Shown one piece after another: positions 4,366-6,640 of a DNA stretch of 6,640 nucleotides. Within the stretch, counting starts at the first letter, position 1. Each line of letters opens with the position of its first letter. The position numbers were made by a program, and so were the translations under genes. The notes under the pieces are model-generated. The model saw only the letters and a list, made by a program, of their open reading frames with translations, had not been told where the DNA came from and ran no database searches. Origin of the DNA: Candidatus Woesearchaeota archaeon (GTDB lineage: Archaea > Nanobdellota > Nanobdellia > Woesearchaeales > GW2011-AR15); NCBI GenBank assembly GCA_016934775.1, contig JAFGSP010000058.1, forward strand, positions 1 to 6,640, read 5' to 3'.

Positions 4366-6586
4366 AATCTTCTTTTAAAGGCCCGTCTTTGATATTTTGT
4401 GTGTATCTGCACTTAGGAAATCTGCTGCATCCAAGAAAATGCCCGTACATACTCTTCTTCACAACTAACACGCCTTCCTTGCACTTAGGGCATTCTTCCT
4501 CAACAACATGATGCACCATCTCTGATTCTTCTTTCCTGATAAGCTTGTCTTTAGGCTTTTTTCCGCTGCATAAGGGATTGATGCACAATCTTTTTGGGAT
4601 CTTGCCTTTCCTTATCTCAATAACCGGATAACCGCATTTTTCACAAGTCTGCCCAATACCTTTTACCTCGCCAGTCTTTGGTATTGAAAAGGTGGTCTTA
4701 CAGTCAGGATATTTGTCGCAGGCTATGAACCTTGAGTTGTTTTTCTTGTTGTGGATAATGTGCAATTCTCCTTTTTTACAGACTGGACAAGGACCTACAA
4801 AACTTTTTTCCCTTTCGGTCTCTATATATGCTTTTGCAAGTTTTTTTCCTATATTAAGCTCATTTTTCTTGAAATCCACCAAAATATGTCTCAGTTCAGC
4901 CTTTGCTTTATTAAGTATTTTTTCAGGAGTCGTCTTTTTCTCTCTGATACCTTCCATCTCTTCCTCAAAAAACTGTGTTAGTTCCTCATCCAGTATTTTT
5001 GGGGAATGCTCTTCCAATGTCTCAATTGTCTGCATGCCCAGTCTCGTCACTTCAATGGACTTCCCCTGTATATATTCCCTCTCATATAGGTTCTCGATAA
5101 TCTGGGCCCTTGTAGCTTTTGTCCCTAGATTCCTATCCTCTAACTCATTAATGATAGATGCCTCTGTAAATCTTTTAGGAGGCTGCGTCTCTTTTTCCAA
5201 CTTAGTTATCTTTTTCACATTCACTATATCTTGGAGTTTCACTTCAGGAAGCTCTTCTTCTTTTAGCCTAAGATAAGGCTCATACAGCCCATACCAGCCT
5301 TTTTGTGTTGTCCTTGTGCCTTTGGCAATGAAATCTTCAGTATTTACATCAATAGTTATGGTCATTGTCTCCCTTGCTGCCCAGTCTCCGAATGTTGCAA
5401 AAAACCTTTTAACAATCAGGTCATAAAGCCTCTGCTGAGGTCCCTGGATATCTTTCGGAAAAAGTCCTGTCGGATAAATAGCTGGATGCGCCGGGTCTGT
5501 CTTTTTTCCGTTATTCGGATTTAGAGATTTCTTTGATAAAAGAGACTGGCCAAGCTTTGCGTATTTTGACTGTTTCATAAGTTCTGTTATAATCTTCCTA
5601 TAGCCTATTTTATCTGGCAGCTGCTGGGAACTTGTTCTCGGGTAAGAGATATATCCCTTAATATAAAGTTCCTGAGCAGTATCAAGGGCTCTTTTTGGAG
5701 TCAATCCTATTGTGCCATACGCCTCTGTCTGCAGAGAAGTAAGGTCAAACGGAGTTGGCGGAGGATGTTTCCTCTCTGTCCTGTCTAATTTTTTTATGAT
5801 GCCCTTATGGCCCTTGGTTTTCTTGAGTATATCATCAACCTGGCGCTCCTGCCAAAACTTATCTTTGTGATGCCAGGCCTCTATATCCCCCTTATGGCAG
5901 GCTCCGAGAAGCTGAAGCTGCCAATAAGGTCTTGGCTTGAATTTCTGGATTTCTTTTTCTCTCTTGCAAAGAAGCTTAAGCGCAGGCCCTTGCACTCTTC
6001 CTGAAGACATTGTCCTATATGCCTTGTTCTTCCTGATTGCCAGAGTCAGCGCCCTGGAAAGGTTGATGCCGTACATCCAGTCAAGAAAATGCCTTGTCTC
6101 TCCTGCCAGGGCCTGGCCCCAATCAAGTGTCTTTGACATAGAGTCATAGGCCTCAACAAGATCCGGAGCAGTCAAGGTCGAGAACTTCATCCTTTTTGCA
6201 TCTTTCTTATTGCATAAGAACCTGATTGCATTGAGTCCTATGACTTCTCCTTCTATATCATAGTCACATGCAACTACAAAAGAACCTGAGAATTTGGCCT
6301 CTGCTCTGATTGTATCTGCATACTTTTTTGCATAAATCGCTTTTTTATTATCCTCATAGACTGGCTTCCAGTCTATGTCAAAAACCGGATAAGTAAATGA
6401 TTTTTTTTTCTCTGCAACTGTAAAAAGATGGCCTACAGCAGGCACTATTGTAATTGTTTTTCCTTTGTGCTTCACAACATAATAGTTGACACCGTTAGCT
6501 CTTTTTGACTCTACTTTTGACTCTGCTAATGCTGCTGCAATCTTCTTTGCGGCAGAGGGCTTTTCTGTAATTATTAGTTCACGCAT
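4355..6586 (-). CDS. topA: DNA topoisomerase I (type IA) with three C-terminal zinc ribbons
   Basis: Type IA topoisomerase cuts one strand through a 5'-phosphotyrosine link to relax negative supercoils and resolve single-stranded tangles. The start chosen, MRELIITEKPSAAKKIA at 6586, gives 743 aa; the frame stays open to an ATG at 6628, but that lies upstream of the TATA box and encodes an unrelated hydrophobic stretch. The Toprim domain shows E8 in TEKPSA and the acidic triad in ACDYDIEGE (D108, D110, E114). MSSGRVQGPAL (193-203) and KHPPPTPFDLTSLQTEAY are family landmarks. The catalytic tyrosine is Y315 in KGYISYPRTSSQ. The C-terminal end has three complete Cys4 ribbons: C600/603/623/629, C648/651/668/673 and C699/702/720/726. 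All catalytic residues are present. It is convergent with the zinc-ribbon gene and overlaps it by 11 bp. No fused helicase is present, so it is not reverse gyrase. Confidence 0.96.
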   Translation of the reverse strand: MRELIITEKPSAAKKIAAALAESKVESKRANGVNYYVVKHKGKTITIVPAVGHLFTVAEKKKSFTYPVFDIDWKPVYEDNKKAIYAKKYADTIRAEAKFSGSFVVACDYDIEGEVIGLNAIRFLCNKKDAKRMKFSTLTAPDLVEAYDSMSKTLDWGQALAGETRHFLDWMYGINLSRALTLAIRKNKAYRTMSSGRVQGPALKLLCKREKEIQKFKPRPYWQLQLLGACHKGDIEAWHHKDKFWQERQVDDILKKTKGHKGIIKKLDRTERKHPPPTPFDLTSLQTEAYGTIGLTPKRALDTAQELYIKGYISYPRTSSQQLPDKIGYRKIITELMKQSKYAKLGQSLLSKKSLNPNNGKKTDPAHPAIYPTGLFPKDIQGPQQRLYDLIVKRFFATFGDWAARETMTITIDVNTEDFIAKGTRTTQKGWYGLYEPYLRLKEEELPEVKLQDIVNVKKITKLEKETQPPKRFTEASIINELEDRNLGTKATRAQIIENLYEREYIQGKSIEVTRLGMQTIETLEEHSPKILDEELTQFFEEEMEGIREKKTTPEKILNKAKAELRHILVDFKKNELNIGKKLAKAYIETEREKSFVGPCPVCKKGELHIIHNKKNNSRFIACDKYPDCKTTFSIPKTGEVKGIGQTCEKCGYPVIEIRKGKIPKRLCINPLCSGKKPKDKLIRKEESEMVHHVVEEECPKCKEGVLVVKKSMYGHFLGCSRFPKCRYTQNIKDGPLKEDFKK

Positions 6587-6608
6587 CACAAGAAAGAAGC
6601 AAAGAAGT

Positions 6609-6618
6609 CTATAAAAAA
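6609..6618 (-). promoter_or_regulatory. topA: TATA box of topA
   Basis: On the minus strand this reads TTTTTATAGA, preceded by GCAAAC as a possible BRE. The centre is about 27 nt before the ATG at 6586, the usual archaeal distance from TATA box to transcription start. This supports a leaderless topA transcript and settles the start at 6586 rather than 6628. The remaining bases to 6640 hold no recognisable gene. Confidence 0.65.
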
Positions 6619-6640
6619 GTTTGCACAATCTTTAAAATTA

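Noticed and set aside
4692..5276. 194-codon open frame on the plus strand opposite topA
   Set aside because: It is fully antisense to strongly conserved topA coding sequence, and its Ser/Phe-rich product resembles the mirror of Lys/Glu-rich codons. It has no domain.
4355..6586. topA as part of a reverse gyrase
   Set aside because: The protein begins directly with the Toprim domain and has no helicase domain in front of it; its 743-aa length fits plain topoisomerase IA.
1..6640. CRISPR array, insertion sequence or prophage
   Set aside because: No regularly spaced repeats, no transposase or integrase reading frame and no phage genes; the coding regions are ordinary housekeeping or unknown cellular genes.

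Overview
The window looks archaeal, probably from a small-genome DPANN-type lineage (Woesearchaeota/Pacearchaeota-like). The evidence is a Hef-type XPF helicase-nuclease, a stand-alone Lrp/AsnC-type RAM domain, an archaeal-style topoisomerase IA with three C-terminal zinc ribbons, moderately AT-rich DNA, short intergenic gaps, and AT-rich TATA-like boxes centred about 25-28 nt before four start codons. That spacing predicts leaderless transcripts. The lineage is an inference; no rRNA or tRNA is present to fix it.

Layout: (1) bases 1-1518 (+) hold the C-terminal part of Hef, with its N-terminal helicase half outside the window. (2) 1528-1776 (-) is a stand-alone RAM-domain protein, convergent with hef across a 9-bp gap. 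(3) 1777-2010 is a 234-bp divergent intergenic region with a 26-bp near-perfect palindrome, an 89-bp element bounded by 8-bp inverted ends with three internal hairpins, and a promoter at each side. (4) 2011-3299 (+) is a two-gene operon: an unrecognised 198-aa protein with a probable C-terminal winged helix, whose stop overlaps the start of scpB (ATGA). (5) 3353-4365 (+) is a second two-gene operon: a four-helix membrane protein with an N-terminal helical module, then a 48-aa Cys4 zinc-ribbon protein. (6) 4355-6586 (-) is topA, convergent with and overlapping the zinc-ribbon gene by 11 bp. Its promoter lies in the last 54 bases.

Most recognisable genes serve chromosome maintenance: fork and branched-DNA processing (Hef), chromosome organisation (ScpB with SMC), and DNA topology (TopA). 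The most unusual material is the structured 1846-1980 region, the unidentified protein translationally coupled to ScpB in a place where a kleisin (ScpA) would often be expected, and the membrane-protein/zinc-ribbon pair. Nothing indicates a phage, transposase, CRISPR array or defence system.
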